50,343 bases of DNA. Source: Sphingopyxis sp. (GTDB taxonomy: Bacteria > Pseudomonadota > Alphaproteobacteria > Sphingomonadales > Sphingomonadaceae). Position 1 is the first letter of the stretch. The number at the start of each line of letters is the position of its first letter. The stretch spans positions 1,153 to 51,495 of the forward strand of contig NZ_JAEMQX010000016.1 in assembly GCF_016463645.1 (NCBI RefSeq), read 5' to 3'. Shown one piece after another: positions 14,494 to 23,583 of the stretch. A program made the translations under genes and the position numbers. The notes below the pieces were generated by a model. That model was not told the origin of the DNA. It saw only the letters and a list, made by a program, of their open reading frames with translations, and searched no databases.

Positions 14494-17400
14494 CTAGAAT
14501 TTCACCGTGGCGTTGAGGCCGACGATCCGGGGGTCCAGCGTAAAGACGTTCGTGCTGAGGCCGGTGTCGTCGCTGTTGGTGAAAGTGCCCGTGATCGGCG
14601 CCTTGTCGAGCAGGTTCTTGACGTAAAGCTGGAGTGCGAAGTCCCCCTCGCCGCGGGCGAGCGTGACCGCCAGATTGACGTTGTCCCACGCTCTCAGCCG
14701 GTCATATTCTGTATTGAACACCCGCGCATAGCTCTTGCCCTGGCGGTAATAATCGCCGCGGAAGGTGAGGACCCAGTCGCCGCCTTCGAGGAAGAAGCTG
14801 TATTGGGCGCCGATGTTGAACGTATAGTGCGGCGCGTTGGGCAACTCGTTACCGCCCAGATCGGCATAAAAGCCTTTCCCGCCGTTCGGGGCGTCGGTCA
14901 GCGGATTATAGGTAAAGCCCAATTGCTGATCGAAGCGGAACGCCGGCTGGACGCCGGACAGCGCGGGGTTGAAGGTGCCGTAACGCGCCGAGCCGGCGCA
15001 CAGCGCGGACAGCATCAGCAGCTTCAGATCGTCATTCGCCCGGTTATAGGTCAATATCCGTTCGACGAGGGCCTTGGGCGCGATACAGTTGGACGGCACC
15101 TGGATCCACGGCCGCAGCAGCATCCAGTCGGGGTTGCCCTGGGTCCGGTCCATCACGTCGATCGACCGCGCGCCCTTGTCGATCCGTGTATCGAGCAGAC
15201 CCAGCGTGGCGTCGAGCCGGAAATTGCGCGAGGGCCGCCACGCCGTCTCGAGTTCCAGGCCCCAGGTCTTGGCACTGAAATTCTCGTTGAGCGAAATGCG
15301 GTCGACAATCTGCGAAATCTGGTAATCCTGATAGGCGTTGAAAAAGGCCGCGGCATTCAGCGTGAACCGGCCGCCGTCGAAGCTGTTCTTCGTGCCGATT
15401 TCGAATGCCGTCACATATTCGGGTTTGAAGGTTTCGGGGAGCGGCTGATACTGGATCACCGTCTGGTCGATATCCGCGCGCGGCGGATTGGCGCCGCCCC
15501 CCTTGTAACCCCGCGATCCCGAAAAATAGACCAGCGTGTCGTCGGTGAAGGACAGTTCGGGCTTCCAGTCGACGACCAGCCGTCCGGTCACCGCATTCCA
15601 TTTCTGCCGGATTTCGGGAAATTCCCGGAAACCGCGGTTGATGGTGCCGCCGGTTGCCGTCCCGCCCTTGGCGGGATCATTTTCGATCGAACCCAGCATC
15701 AACTGGCTGGGAACCGGCGTCGCGTTCTTCTTGTCGCGCGTATAGCGCAGCCCGAGCGTGACCTTCAGGTCGTCGGCCGCCTGCCAGTAAAGCTCTCCGA
15801 ATACGGACGTCGATTTGGTCCGTACCGGATTCTTGCTGCGGAAATAATTATGGCCGTCCTCGGGCCCCTCACCGATCGGATTGGGGTCGACATAGACGCA
15901 TTCGCGGCCCGTGAGCGTCCCTTCGCCGCAGTTGCGTGTGATGCGCCCGCCGTTATCCGTCGCGCCGTTGAAATTATACTCGGCGATCAGGGTGAACAGG
16001 TTGTTGTAGACGAAATAGTCATCCTGCGACTTGAAATCGAGAAAGTTGGCGCCGGCGTTGAAGTTCAGGGGGCCGTCCCAGGAAGATTGCAGCCGCAACT
16101 CCTGCATCCACTGGCGATTGCGCGACCGGCTGAGGTCGGCGGATACGATCCGGTCCGATGGACCCAGTTGCGGATCGGTGAAAATGCCGCCGGGGGTCGG
16201 TCCGGGAACGGTCATCGGCAGGGGCGCACCGACGGCGTTGCGGACCAGACTGGCGGAATCGTTGAAAACCGGCGCCGAGACGAAGCGATTATAGTCCTGC
16301 GACGAATAATAGCGATCGCGGGCATAGGCGGTCTGCGAGATGAGTTTCAGATTATCGCCGAGGCCGAGTTCGGCGTTGAACTGGAAAACATCGTTCTTGG
16401 CCCGGAAGACGGGATCATAGCTCGTCGCCACCTCTCGCAGGTCGCGCGACTGGACGACGTCGCCATAAGGGTCGAAATTCCGGTCGATCGGAAAGACCGT
16501 GGGGCGCGACCCGGTGGCCGTCGGATCCCGCCCGATCACGATGTTGATCTGCGGGAACATGACATAGGCGAGCGCCTTCGCATTGGGCGCGCCGAAGGCG
16601 GCGTCGTCATAGAGCGATGCCGACTGGCATCCCTGGCTGAATCGCCCCTGCAGGAATTCGGGCACCGCGATATTGCCGATCTGGGCGACCCCCGGGTCGC
16701 GGGTGCAAAGCTGCTTGCCGGTACGCGAGCGGTTGTCGTCCTCCTCGAAATGCTGCCAGATCGCGTTCGCCTTGAACCGGTCGCTCGGCTCCCACTGGAT
16801 CGACGCGCGCGTCGACCAGAGATCGCGGCCGTTGACCCGCTGCTGCGTGAAGCTGTTGTAGTCGAATCCTTCGCGCTTCGTCATCGCGCCGGCGACGCGG
16901 ACGCCCAGCGTATCGGTGATCGGCACGTTGAGCATCCCCGACAGGCGCCGCGTTTCGAAGCTCCCGACCTCGCCCTTCACCTCGCCCCCGAAGCTGTCGT
17001 CGGGAAGGGCCGGTATGACATTGACCACGCCCGCCGTCGCATTGCGGCCATAGAGCGTCCCCTGCGGGCCGCGCAGCACCTCGACGCGTTCGAGGTCGAA
17101 GAACTCGGCCTCGAAAAGGCGATTGCGGATGAGCGGGGTATTGTTGAAGCTGACCGCGACGGCAGGATCGTTCGAGGCGGAAATCGCCTTGGTCCCGATG
17201 CCGCGGATGGTGAAGTCATAGCCGCTGAAATTGCTTTTCGAGAAATTGACGTTCGGCACGGCGCGCACCAGTTCGGCACCGCCCTCGATCTTGTGATCGT
17301 CGAGCGCCTTCGGCGTGAACGCGCTCATCGCGATCGGAACATCGCCGATCTTTTCCTCGCGCTTCTGCGCCGTCACGACGATCTCGGAATTATCCTCGAT

Positions 17401-17754
17401 CGCGTCAACGGCGGCGGCGGGACTTCCGTTTCCCTCCCGTGTCACCACAAAGACATTGCCGTCGCGGCGATAGCTGAGGCCCGTGCCCAGCAGCAGCGTG
17501 CGCAGCGCCGTTTCGGGGTCGGAGCGCTTGCTGTGCCCCGCGGTCCGCTTGCCGTTGACGATCGACGCATCGACAAGGATCGTCGCGCCGCTCTGAATGC
17601 CGAAATCGCGCAATGCGCGGTCGAGCGACTGTGCGGGGATGCGGTAGCTCGTCACCTGATCGCGCGCGAGCGCGGGAGCGGCCGAAAGCGCGAGACACCC
17701 CACCGCTGCGCCGCTCAAAAGAATATTACGCAAATTGCACGCACCCAAGCGCAT
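14494..17754 (-). CDS. TonB-dependent receptor with STN signalling domain
   Basis: A 1086-residue FecA-type transducer. From ATG 17754 there is a signal peptide (NILLSGAAVGCLALSAAPALA), then an STN domain (about 35-115: YRIPAQSLDRALRDFGIQSG, then TALRTLLLGTGLSYR), a TonB-box-like region (EIVVTAQKREE), a plug with VEVLRGPQGTLYGRNATAGVVN, and a large barrel ending in ATVKF. The open frame extends upstream, but the signal peptide fixes the start. The STN domain contacts an anti-sigma factor in the periplasm. The only candidate here is FecR at 18615-19610, encoded divergently 861 bases away behind FecI. The long barrel and non-siderophore-like plug resemble sphingomonad carbohydrate or aromatic receptors; the ligand cannot be told from sequence. 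Confidence 0.9.
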   Translation of the reverse strand: MRLGACNLRNILLSGAAVGCLALSAAPALARDQVTSYRIPAQSLDRALRDFGIQSGATILVDASIVNGKRTAGHSKRSDPETALRTLLLGTGLSYRRDGNVFVVTREGNGSPAAAVDAIEDNSEIVVTAQKREEKIGDVPIAMSAFTPKALDDHKIEGGAELVRAVPNVNFSKSNFSGYDFTIRGIGTKAISASNDPAVAVSFNNTPLIRNRLFEAEFFDLERVEVLRGPQGTLYGRNATAGVVNVIPALPDDSFGGEVKGEVGSFETRRLSGMLNVPITDTLGVRVAGAMTKREGFDYNSFTQQRVNGRDLWSTRASIQWEPSDRFKANAIWQHFEEDDNRSRTGKQLCTRDPGVAQIGNIAVPEFLQGRFSQGCQSASLYDDAAFGAPNAKALAYVMFPQINIVIGRDPTATGSRPTVFPIDRNFDPYGDVVQSRDLREVATSYDPVFRAKNDVFQFNAELGLGDNLKLISQTAYARDRYYSSQDYNRFVSAPVFNDSASLVRNAVGAPLPMTVPGPTPGGIFTDPQLGPSDRIVSADLSRSRNRQWMQELRLQSSWDGPLNFNAGANFLDFKSQDDYFVYNNLFTLIAEYNFNGATDNGGRITRNCGEGTLTGRECVYVDPNPIGEGPEDGHNYFRSKNPVRTKSTSVFGELYWQAADDLKVTLGLRYTRDKKNATPVPSQLMLGSIENDPAKGGTATGGTINRGFREFPEIRQKWNAVTGRLVVDWKPELSFTDDTLVYFSGSRGYKGGGANPPRADIDQTVIQYQPLPETFKPEYVTAFEIGTKNSFDGGRFTLNAAAFFNAYQDYQISQIVDRISLNENFSAKTWGLELETAWRPSRNFRLDATLGLLDTRIDKGARSIDVMDRTQGNPDWMLLRPWIQVPSNCIAPKALVERILTYNRANDDLKLLMLSALCAGSARYGTFNPALSGVQPAFRFDQQLGFTYNPLTDAPNGGKGFYADLGGNELPNAPHYTFNIGAQYSFFLEGGDWVLTFRGDYYRQGKSYARVFNTEYDRLRAWDNVNLAVTLARGEGDFALQLYVKNLLDKAPITGTFTNSDDTGLSTNVFTLDPRIVGLNATVKF

Positions 17755-18060
17755 GTCCCCTCTCCCTTGTCCCTGCCATGCGGAATTGATGTCCCGCTGT
17801 TCCTGGCGTTCGATGCGACGCCACACAGGAATAGACGCAGCCTTTCCCGAACCGGGGGGATGCTCGAACAAAATTTTCAACAATGTTAATAGCTAGGCCA
17901 GTGAACGGGTCGTTAGGAAAAATTGCAGGCCACTGCGAATTCGATCCCCCCCTTTGCGCCCGGCTTGCGTCTATGCTGTTAACTCCAGCGCAGAATGGGG
18001 CCGCAATGACCGATTTGGGAATGATGCCGGGATGACGCATAGGGTTGGGAGCATCTCGCA
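17755..18060. promoter_or_regulatory. Divergent control region, STN receptor / fecI
   Basis: 306 bases between divergent genes. It must hold the receptor promoter (minus) and the fecI promoter (plus). An AT-rich core around 17868-17892 contains the self-complementary AAAATTTT. No gene, and no convincing ECF promoter pair, was identified. GGGAG at 18047-18051 is the fecI ribosome site. Confidence 0.5.
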
Positions 18061-18618
18061 ATGTCTGTTTCACCGGGACCTGTCTTTGCAGGGCCTTTCC
18101 TGACGATGGCGGTCCCGCACCCGGATCGCGATCTCGCCGCATGGATGACGGCCTATGGGCCCGGGCTCCGGCGCTATTTCCGGCGCCGCGCCGACGACGC
18201 CGACGTCGATGACCTCGTGCAGGAAGTATTCCTGCGCCTGCAATCGGCGCAGCTCAGCGCCCCGATCGACAATGTCGAACGCTATCTGTTCACAGCGGCG
18301 CGCAACGCGCTGATCAGCCGCCACCGCCGCCGGCAGGCGCGCGGCGCGATGCTGCACGACGAGCTGGAAGACGGGATCGAGATCGCCGAGCAGCGCTCGC
18401 CCGAACGCATCGTCATCGGGCAGCAGGAATATCGCCGGGTTCTCGATGCGATCCAGAATCTGCCGCCCCGCGCGCGCGAGGCCTTTCAGTATCACCGGTT
18501 CGAAAATCTGACCTATCAGGCCATCGCCCAGCGGATGGGCATTTCGAAGGAGGCGGTCAAGGAACTGATGCACCGCGCGCTCGTGCGGATCGTCCAGGAA
18601 ATGGAGACGGACATATGA
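18061..18618 (+). CDS. fecI: FecI-type ECF RNA polymerase sigma factor
   Basis: A 185-residue extracytoplasmic-function sigma factor. Region 2 spans about residues 30-90 (YFRRRADDADVDDLVQEVFLRLQ, the -10-binding and core-binding part). Region 4 spans about 125-180 (LPPRAREAFQYHRFENLTYQAIAQRMGISKEAVKELMHRAL, a helix-turn-helix for the -35 element). The start at 18061 has a well-spaced GGGAG; Met16 (18106) is an alternative that fits the usual family N-terminus. It overlaps fecR by ATGA. It is expected to be released when the STN receptor binds ligand and to drive that receptor's gene. Confidence 0.92.
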   Translation: MSVSPGPVFAGPFLTMAVPHPDRDLAAWMTAYGPGLRRYFRRRADDADVDDLVQEVFLRLQSAQLSAPIDNVERYLFTAARNALISRHRRRQARGAMLHDELEDGIEIAEQRSPERIVIGQQEYRRVLDAIQNLPPRAREAFQYHRFENLTYQAIAQRMGISKEAVKELMHRALVRIVQEMETDI

Positions 18619-19610
18619 GCGGCGAAGAGGCGCTGAAGCGCGCCGCCCTCCGCTCCGAGGCGGCGCAGTGGTTCAACCTCGAGCGCTCGGGCGACATGAC
18701 GCTCGACGACGAACATCGCTTTCACGACTGGCTCGATCAATCCGACGCGCACCGCGACGCCTATCGGCTGGTCGAACGGGCATGGACGATCGCCGGGACG
18801 ATCGCGCAGGAACCCGAAATGCTGACCGCGCCCGAACAGGAAGCGGCCGAGGAAAATCGCCGCAGCCCGCACTGGCGCCGCTACCTGGCGCTGGCGGCGT
18901 CGCTGCTTCTCGTCCTCACGGTCAGCTGGACCGCCTATCAGGACGGGATGCCCGGCGGCACGACGCAGGATCAGCGCTTCCGCACCGGCGCGGGCCAGAC
19001 GACGACCGTGACCCTGCCCGAGGGCTCGGTCGTCACGCTCGACGCCGAAACCGAGATGCGGCTGCACGAGACGCCGCGCGAACGCCGCGTCGATCTTGTC
19101 GGCGGCCGCGCCTTCTTCCGCGTCGCGGCGGACCCGTCGCGCCCCTTTATCGTGAGCGCGGGCGGCAAGAGCGTGCGCGCGATCGGCACCGCCTTCGAAG
19201 TGAGTTTCGAACATGGCAACATGGTCGTGACGCTGGCCGAAGGGAAGGTCCGGGTCGAGGAGACCGGGTCGGGATCGGGCAGCGGAACCGACATGGTTCC
19301 CGGCGGCCAGCTCGTCATCGGCGCCGACCACAACTGGACGCTCCGCCGCGTCGATGTCGCGAAGGAAACGAGCTGGACCGAGGGGCGGCTGATCTTCATG
19401 AACGACCCGCTGTCCGAAGCCGTTGCCGAGATGAACCGCTATTCGCCACGCAAGCTCGTCTTCAAGGACGGCCAGATCCCGCAAAAAGAGGTCGTCGGCG
19501 TGTTCGAGGCGGGTGACATCGAGGGATTCGTCAAGGCGATGGAACTCAACGGCATCGCCCGCCGCGTGTCCGCGACCGACGAGGAGATATTGCTGTCGGG
19601 CGGCGAGTAG
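18615..19610 (+). CDS. fecR: FecR-type anti-sigma/transmembrane signal transducer
   Basis: A 331-residue inner-membrane protein. An N-terminal cytoplasmic anti-sigma segment (about 1-90, with the DUF4880-like EAAQWFNLERSGDMTLDDEHRFHDWL) is followed by one transmembrane helix (YLALAASLLLVLTVSWTAY, about 95-113) and a periplasmic FecR domain (about 125-225: GQTTTVTLPEGSVVTLDAETEM, GRAFFRVAADPSRPFIV). A C-terminal STN-like/DUF4974-type part follows and would meet the receptor's STN domain. It is translationally coupled to fecI and converges on the TetR gene nine bases downstream. It forms one signalling circuit with the receptor at 14494-17754, as inferred from position. Confidence 0.92.
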   Translation: MSGEEALKRAALRSEAAQWFNLERSGDMTLDDEHRFHDWLDQSDAHRDAYRLVERAWTIAGTIAQEPEMLTAPEQEAAEENRRSPHWRRYLALAASLLLVLTVSWTAYQDGMPGGTTQDQRFRTGAGQTTTVTLPEGSVVTLDAETEMRLHETPRERRVDLVGGRAFFRVAADPSRPFIVSAGGKSVRAIGTAFEVSFEHGNMVVTLAEGKVRVEETGSGSGSGTDMVPGGQLVIGADHNWTLRRVDVAKETSWTEGRLIFMNDPLSEAVAEMNRYSPRKLVFKDGQIPQKEVVGVFEAGDIEGFVKAMELNGIARRVSATDEEILLSGGE

Positions 19611-19619
19611 CGGCGGCGC

Positions 19620-20246
19620 TCAGGGCGCCGAGGGCGGGATACCGGTCGGGATCAGGAACAGTGGCAGGATGCGCGCGACGAGGTCGCGCATCGCGTCGTC
19701 GGGCTGGTCGAGCATCGAGCGCACATGCGGTCCGATCACCGCGTCGCCGAACGCGCTGACCGCCATCATCAGCACCGCGGACCGGACGCGATCGGGCGCG
19801 GCCTCGTCGGTCGACTGCCCGACGATCGCGTCGACAAGCGCGCGCACCGCCGCGCGCACGGGTTCGAGGTGCTCGACATCGCCCGACAGGATGATCCACG
19901 CCGCGAGCGGCCCGGCGCCGCCCCTGTCGAACGCGTCGAACACGCGGTCGGCAACGGCGCGCGGCGCGGCGCTGTCGGTCTTCATCAGTTCGACGACATT
20001 GCCGAGCGCGTCGGTCAGGTCGCGTATCATCGATTCCATCAGCGCCGATTGCAGCCCCGCCGCCGATCCGAAGTGGTGAAGGACATTGGCATGCGACATG
20101 CCGATCTCCTGCCCGACATTCGCAAGCGTCACCGCGGCGGGCCCGCGGGCGAGGAGCAATCCGCGCGCCGCCGCCAGCCCTTCCCCGCGCACCTCGGCGC
20201 CCGAACGCTTGCGCCGTTTCTGGTGCGGCCGCGCTTGCTTGTACAT
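19620..20246 (-). CDS. TetR-family transcriptional regulator
   Basis: A 208-residue one-component repressor with an N-terminal helix-turn-helix (about 15-65: GEGLAAARGLLLARGPAAVTLANVGQEIGMSHANVLHHFGSAAGLQSALM) and a helical ligand domain. ATG 20246 gives the normal family length; the frame is open upstream. It is divergent from the PF10118/DUF2147 pair, and a dyad (20363-20380) lies between them, so it probably represses that pair and perhaps itself. The ligand is unknown; a lipophilic compound would fit the neighbours. Confidence 0.9.
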   Translation of the reverse strand: MYKQARPHQKRRKRSGAEVRGEGLAAARGLLLARGPAAVTLANVGQEIGMSHANVLHHFGSAAGLQSALMESMIRDLTDALGNVVELMKTDSAAPRAVADRVFDAFDRGGAGPLAAWIILSGDVEHLEPVRAAVRALVDAIVGQSTDEAAPDRVRSAVLMMAVSAFGDAVIGPHVRSMLDQPDDAMRDLVARILPLFLIPTGIPPSAP

Positions 20247-20362
20247 GCATTCATCCTTGCGGCCCTCGCGCCCCGCGATGCCTCCATACGAAAGCCTTAC
20301 CCGAAAGACGCCGATTGTCACCCTTCCCGTCCTGCTTGCGGCATTCAGGATGACGTGATATA

Positions 20363-20380
20363 TACATTGATGTTAATGTA
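20363..20380. promoter_or_regulatory. Candidate TetR operator
   Basis: A perfect dyad TACATT-GATGTT-AATGTA sits 25 bases before the PF10118 gene start and 116 before the TetR start, where a bound dimer would block transcription of the PF10118 gene. The site stands out as AT-rich in GC-rich surroundings. Confidence 0.6.
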
Positions 20381-20405
20381 ACTTTGATCGCAGAAAGGTT
20401 GCACG

Positions 20406-21263
20406 ATGCCCGCTCCCCTCCACACTCCCGCCGATATCCGGATCGAAAAGCGCGACCTCAAATTCGGTCGCGAAAACCCGCCGCCGCGCTGGTGGCACAG
20501 CGGCGACCCCGGCCGCACCGCCTTTTTCAACGCGCTGTCGTCGACCTTCCCCGTCGGCGAGAAATTCTTCATGACGTCGGTGCGCCATTATCGCGAGGGC
20601 ACGCCGCAGCCGCTGCGCGGGCAGATCGACGATTTCCTCTATCAGGAATCGATGCACAGCCGCGAACATGTCGTGTTCAACCGCCAGGCCGAGGACGCCG
20701 GCTTCGACATCGCGTCGGCCGAGGATCGCGCGCGGCGGACGATCGCCTGGGCCAAGCGCCGCTCGCCGATGCAGCAGCTCGCCGCGACCTGCGCGCTCGA
20801 ACATTTCACCGCGACGCTCGCGCACGACGCCCTCGCCAACCCCGCGCATCTGGGCGGCGCGGCCGAGGAGGCGCGCCAGCTGTGGCGCTGGCACGCGATC
20901 GAGGAAATCGAGCACAAGGCGGTGGCCTTCGACACCTATCTGCACGCCGCGCGGACGATGACCCCGCTGCGCCGCTGGCTGAAGCGCAGCACGGTGATGT
21001 GCGTGACGACGATGCGCTTCCATTATGTTATCTTCCGCAACACTGCCGACCTCCTCGCGCAGGATGGTCGCAACGACTGGGCGACATGGAAAGGCCTTTT
21101 GGCATGGCTCTATGGCCGCGACGGACTGATGCGCGCGCTGTTGCGCGGCGTCTTCACCTATATGAAGCCGGGCTTCCATCCGTGGGAACTCGACGACCGG
21201 CCGTTGCTCGAAGAGGCGCTCCGTCTGCTCGAAGGTGGCGGGGCCAGGGAACTCGCGGCATGA
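20406..21263 (+). CDS. PF10118-type putative metal-dependent hydrolase
   Basis: A 285-residue protein matching the predicted metal-dependent hydrolase family PF10118, whose all-helical sequence suggests a ferritin-like diiron fold. Candidate ligands form repeated Glu/His pairs: E81-x-x-H84 (LYQESMHSREH), E132-H133 and H140 (ALEHFTATLAH), and H163, E166 and E167-x-x-H170 (WHAIEEIEHKAVAFD). The activity is not known. It starts 160 bases from the divergent TetR gene and overlaps the DUF2147 gene by ATGA. Relatives sit near TetR regulators in many proteobacteria, hinting at lipid or steroid-like substrates, but that is only inference. Confidence 0.8.
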   Translation: MPAPLHTPADIRIEKRDLKFGRENPPPRWWHSGDPGRTAFFNALSSTFPVGEKFFMTSVRHYREGTPQPLRGQIDDFLYQESMHSREHVVFNRQAEDAGFDIASAEDRARRTIAWAKRRSPMQQLAATCALEHFTATLAHDALANPAHLGGAAEEARQLWRWHAIEEIEHKAVAFDTYLHAARTMTPLRRWLKRSTVMCVTTMRFHYVIFRNTADLLAQDGRNDWATWKGLLAWLYGRDGLMRALLRGVFTYMKPGFHPWELDDRPLLEEALRLLEGGGARELAA

Positions 21264-21673
21264 AGCAGGCGCTGTTGTTTCTCGCCGCGGCAATGATCGC
21301 GACGCCCGCCGCCGCGGCCGACATCACCGGCATCTGGGCGACAGGCAGCGAAGGCGGACGCGTCGAAATCTACCGGTGCGGCAAGGCGCTGTGCGGCAAG
21401 GTCGTCGATGCCAAACGGCTGCGCGCCAATCCCGACCTGCGCGACGAGCGCAATTCGGACCCCAAACTGCGGCAGCGCAAGCTCAAGGGGCTCGTCGTGC
21501 TCAACGGCTTCACCGGCGGTCCGACCGAATGGAAGGGCGGTCCCGTCTATGACCCCGAAACGGGCGATGGCGCGGCGAGGGGACAGCTGAAGCTGCTATC
21601 CAACGGCAAGCTCGAGCTCAAGGGCTGCGTCGCCTTCTTCTGCCGCACGAAGATCTGGACCCGCGCCGGCTGA
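21260..21673 (+). CDS. DUF2147 secreted/periplasmic protein
   Basis: A 137-residue exported protein of the DUF2147 family. The signal peptide MKQALLFLAAAMIATPAAA is cut before ADITGIWATG. The family core GIWATGSEGGRVEIYRCGKALCGKVV, PVYDPETGDG and KLELKGCVAFFCRTKIWTR is present. Four cysteines (in RCGKALCGK and GCVAFFCRT) may form two disulfides. ATG 21260 overlaps the preceding stop by ATGA, so the pair is translationally coupled. The family is lipocalin-like in appearance and of unknown function; a role in binding a hydrophobic ligand together with the PF10118 enzyme is conjecture. Confidence 0.85.
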   Translation: MKQALLFLAAAMIATPAAAADITGIWATGSEGGRVEIYRCGKALCGKVVDAKRLRANPDLRDERNSDPKLRQRKLKGLVVLNGFTGGPTEWKGGPVYDPETGDGAARGQLKLLSNGKLELKGCVAFFCRTKIWTRAG

Positions 21674-21691
21674 CGCGATCTGTCCGCCGGG

Positions 21692-22450
21692 TCACTGTTT
21701 CAGATACTGGCTCGGCGGGACGCCGAAGGCGCGGCGAAACATCGCCGCGAAACCGCTCGAGCTGTCGTAGCCGACGTCATAGGTGACCTGCGTGATCGAC
21801 GCGCCGGCAGCGAGCAGCGACAGCGCTTCCATCAGGCGGACCTGCTGGCGCCAGACGGCAAGCCCCATCCCCGTTTCCTGCTTGAAGCTGCGCGTGAAGG
21901 TGCGCCGGCCCATCGCCGCGAGCGCCGCCCATTCGTCGATGTCGCGCGGGTCCGACGGGTCGGCGATGATCGCGTTGCAGACGCGCAGCAGCCGCGGGTT
22001 CGACGGCATCGACACCTGATAGGGCGCGTTGGGCATCCGCCCGATCTCGTCGAGCAGCAGCGCGATGATCCGCCCCTCGCGCCCGTCGACGTCGTAGAGC
22101 GCGGGGAAATCGACGACCTCGAGGATCAGCGATTTGACGAGGTTCGACACCTCGAAAACCCGGCATTCCTTCTCATGCTCGTGTCCCGCGCACGGCAGGT
22201 AGAGCGTGCGAAGCGACACCGGACCGCGGCACGCGACCTCGTGCCGCGTCCCCGCAGGGAGCCACACCGCGCGCTGCGGCGGGATCACGAAGCTCGTCTC
22301 GGGCGTGCGCACCGACATCACCCCCGACGAGGCGTAGAGAATCTGGATATGATCGTGACTGTGCATCGGATCGATGAAGCCCGCAGGATATTCATCCTGC
22401 AGTGCCATCACCGGACGGTCGTTCGTCAGAACATCGACACTGTGCTTCAT
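21692..22450 (-). CDS. AraC-family regulator with N-terminal cupin
   Basis: A 252-residue regulator. The N-terminal cupin-like sensor (about 10-100) contains HSHDHIQILYASSGVMSV and the PPQRAVWLPAGTRHEV segment typical of this subfamily. The C-terminal double helix-turn-helix spans about 160-250 (IDEWAALAAMGRRTFTRSFKQETG, then ITQVTYDVGYDSSSGFAAMFRRAFGVPPSQYL). It is divergent from the three-gene alpha/beta-hydrolase, paiB and deacetylase operon with 176 bases between, so it may control it. The effector is unknown. Confidence 0.92.
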   Translation of the reverse strand: MKHSVDVLTNDRPVMALQDEYPAGFIDPMHSHDHIQILYASSGVMSVRTPETSFVIPPQRAVWLPAGTRHEVACRGPVSLRTLYLPCAGHEHEKECRVFEVSNLVKSLILEVVDFPALYDVDGREGRIIALLLDEIGRMPNAPYQVSMPSNPRLLRVCNAIIADPSDPRDIDEWAALAAMGRRTFTRSFKQETGMGLAVWRQQVRLMEALSLLAAGASITQVTYDVGYDSSSGFAAMFRRAFGVPPSQYLKQ

Positions 22451-22626
22451 GGCCCGATCCTCGCGAGTTTAGGACAACTAATGAATATAGGCCATATACG
22501 TCGCTGGCCAGCGGCGATGCGCTGGCTGGCCTGTCCGGTGCGGTGATTGGCCCGTTCGGGCGATAGAGGCGACCGTACAGAAGCTATCAGACGATCAGGG
22601 ATCGTTTCGCGAAGGATATTCCAGAT
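22451..22626. promoter_or_regulatory. Divergent control region, AraC gene / hydrolase operon
   Basis: 176 bases holding both promoters. A short perfect palindrome GCTGGCCAGC lies near 22505-22514, followed by a looser repeat of TGGCTGGCC. No promoter could be placed with confidence. Confidence 0.4.
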
Positions 22627-23583
22627 ATGTCAAAGGGCTTGGGCGCCATACGGGACGATATGGCCGACCCCGATATCCGCCGTTTCGTCGACGCCATCAA
22701 TGCCGCCTATGTCGAGCATGCCGCACCGGCCGGGGCAAGCATGGCGGCGCGCCGGCAGGTCGCCGAGCGCGTGCGGCAGTCGTGGCGCGAAGGTGGCCCG
22801 ATAATGGCGGAGAGCCGCGAAATGGATATGGGCGGCGTGCGGCTGCGGCTGCACCGGCCGGTCGCCGATACGAAGCTGCCCGTGATGCTCTACATCCACG
22901 GCGGCGGCTGGATGCTGTTCAGCATCGACACGCACGACCGGTTGATGCGCGAATATGCCGCGCGCGCCGGTATCGCGGTGCTCGGCATCGACTACAGCCT
23001 GTCGCCCGAAAGCAAGTTCCCGGTCGCGCTCGAGGAGTGCGCCGCGGCGCTCGACTGGATCGGAGCGCAAGCCGACGCGCTGAACCTCGACGCCTGCCGC
23101 GTGCTGATCGGCGGCGATTCCGCGGGCGCCAATCTGTCGGTCGCGACCTGCCTGTTGCAGCGTCAGCGCCGGCGGCCGCTGCCCGCCGCGATGCTGCTCA
23201 ACTACGGGGCTTTCGCGCCCGAGCGCACACCGAGCTACGCGCGCTTCGGCGCGGGCGACTATTCGCTCGAGGCCGACGAGATGGATGCTTTCTGGGCCGC
23301 CTATGTCGATGGCCCCGAACAGCTTGCCGATCCGCTCGTCGCGCCCCTCCGCGCCGACCTCGCCAGTATGCCCCCCGCCTTCCTCGCCATCGCCGAGTGT
23401 GACATTTTGGCCGACTGCAACGATGAATTCGCCCGCAAGCTCGAAGCGGCCGGCGTCCCGACGCGCGCGGTCACCTACAAGGGCGCGACGCACAGCTTCC
23501 TTGAAGCCATGTCGATCGCGCCGCTCGCGAGCCGCGCGCTCGACGAGCAGGCGGCGTGGATCCGTGATACGCTGAAAGCATGA
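22627..23583 (+). CDS. Alpha/beta-hydrolase of the HSL (acetyl-hydrolase) family
   Basis: A 318-residue esterase. The oxyanion-hole motif HGGGW is at 91-95, the nucleophile S165 in GGDSAGANLS, and the acid and base are D259 (AECDILAD) and H289 (GATHSF). This is the hormone-sensitive-lipase family pattern for hydrolysing short esters or amides. There is no signal peptide, so it acts in the cytosol. It is the first gene of an operon and overlaps paiB by ATGA. With a deacetylase and PaiB downstream, a small acylated amine or ester is a possible substrate; the sequence alone does not say. Confidence 0.9.
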   Translation: MSKGLGAIRDDMADPDIRRFVDAINAAYVEHAAPAGASMAARRQVAERVRQSWREGGPIMAESREMDMGGVRLRLHRPVADTKLPVMLYIHGGGWMLFSIDTHDRLMREYAARAGIAVLGIDYSLSPESKFPVALEECAAALDWIGAQADALNLDACRVLIGGDSAGANLSVATCLLQRQRRRPLPAAMLLNYGAFAPERTPSYARFGAGDYSLEADEMDAFWAAYVDGPEQLADPLVAPLRADLASMPPAFLAIAECDILADCNDEFARKLEAAGVPTRAVTYKGATHSFLEAMSIAPLASRALDEQAAWIRDTLKA

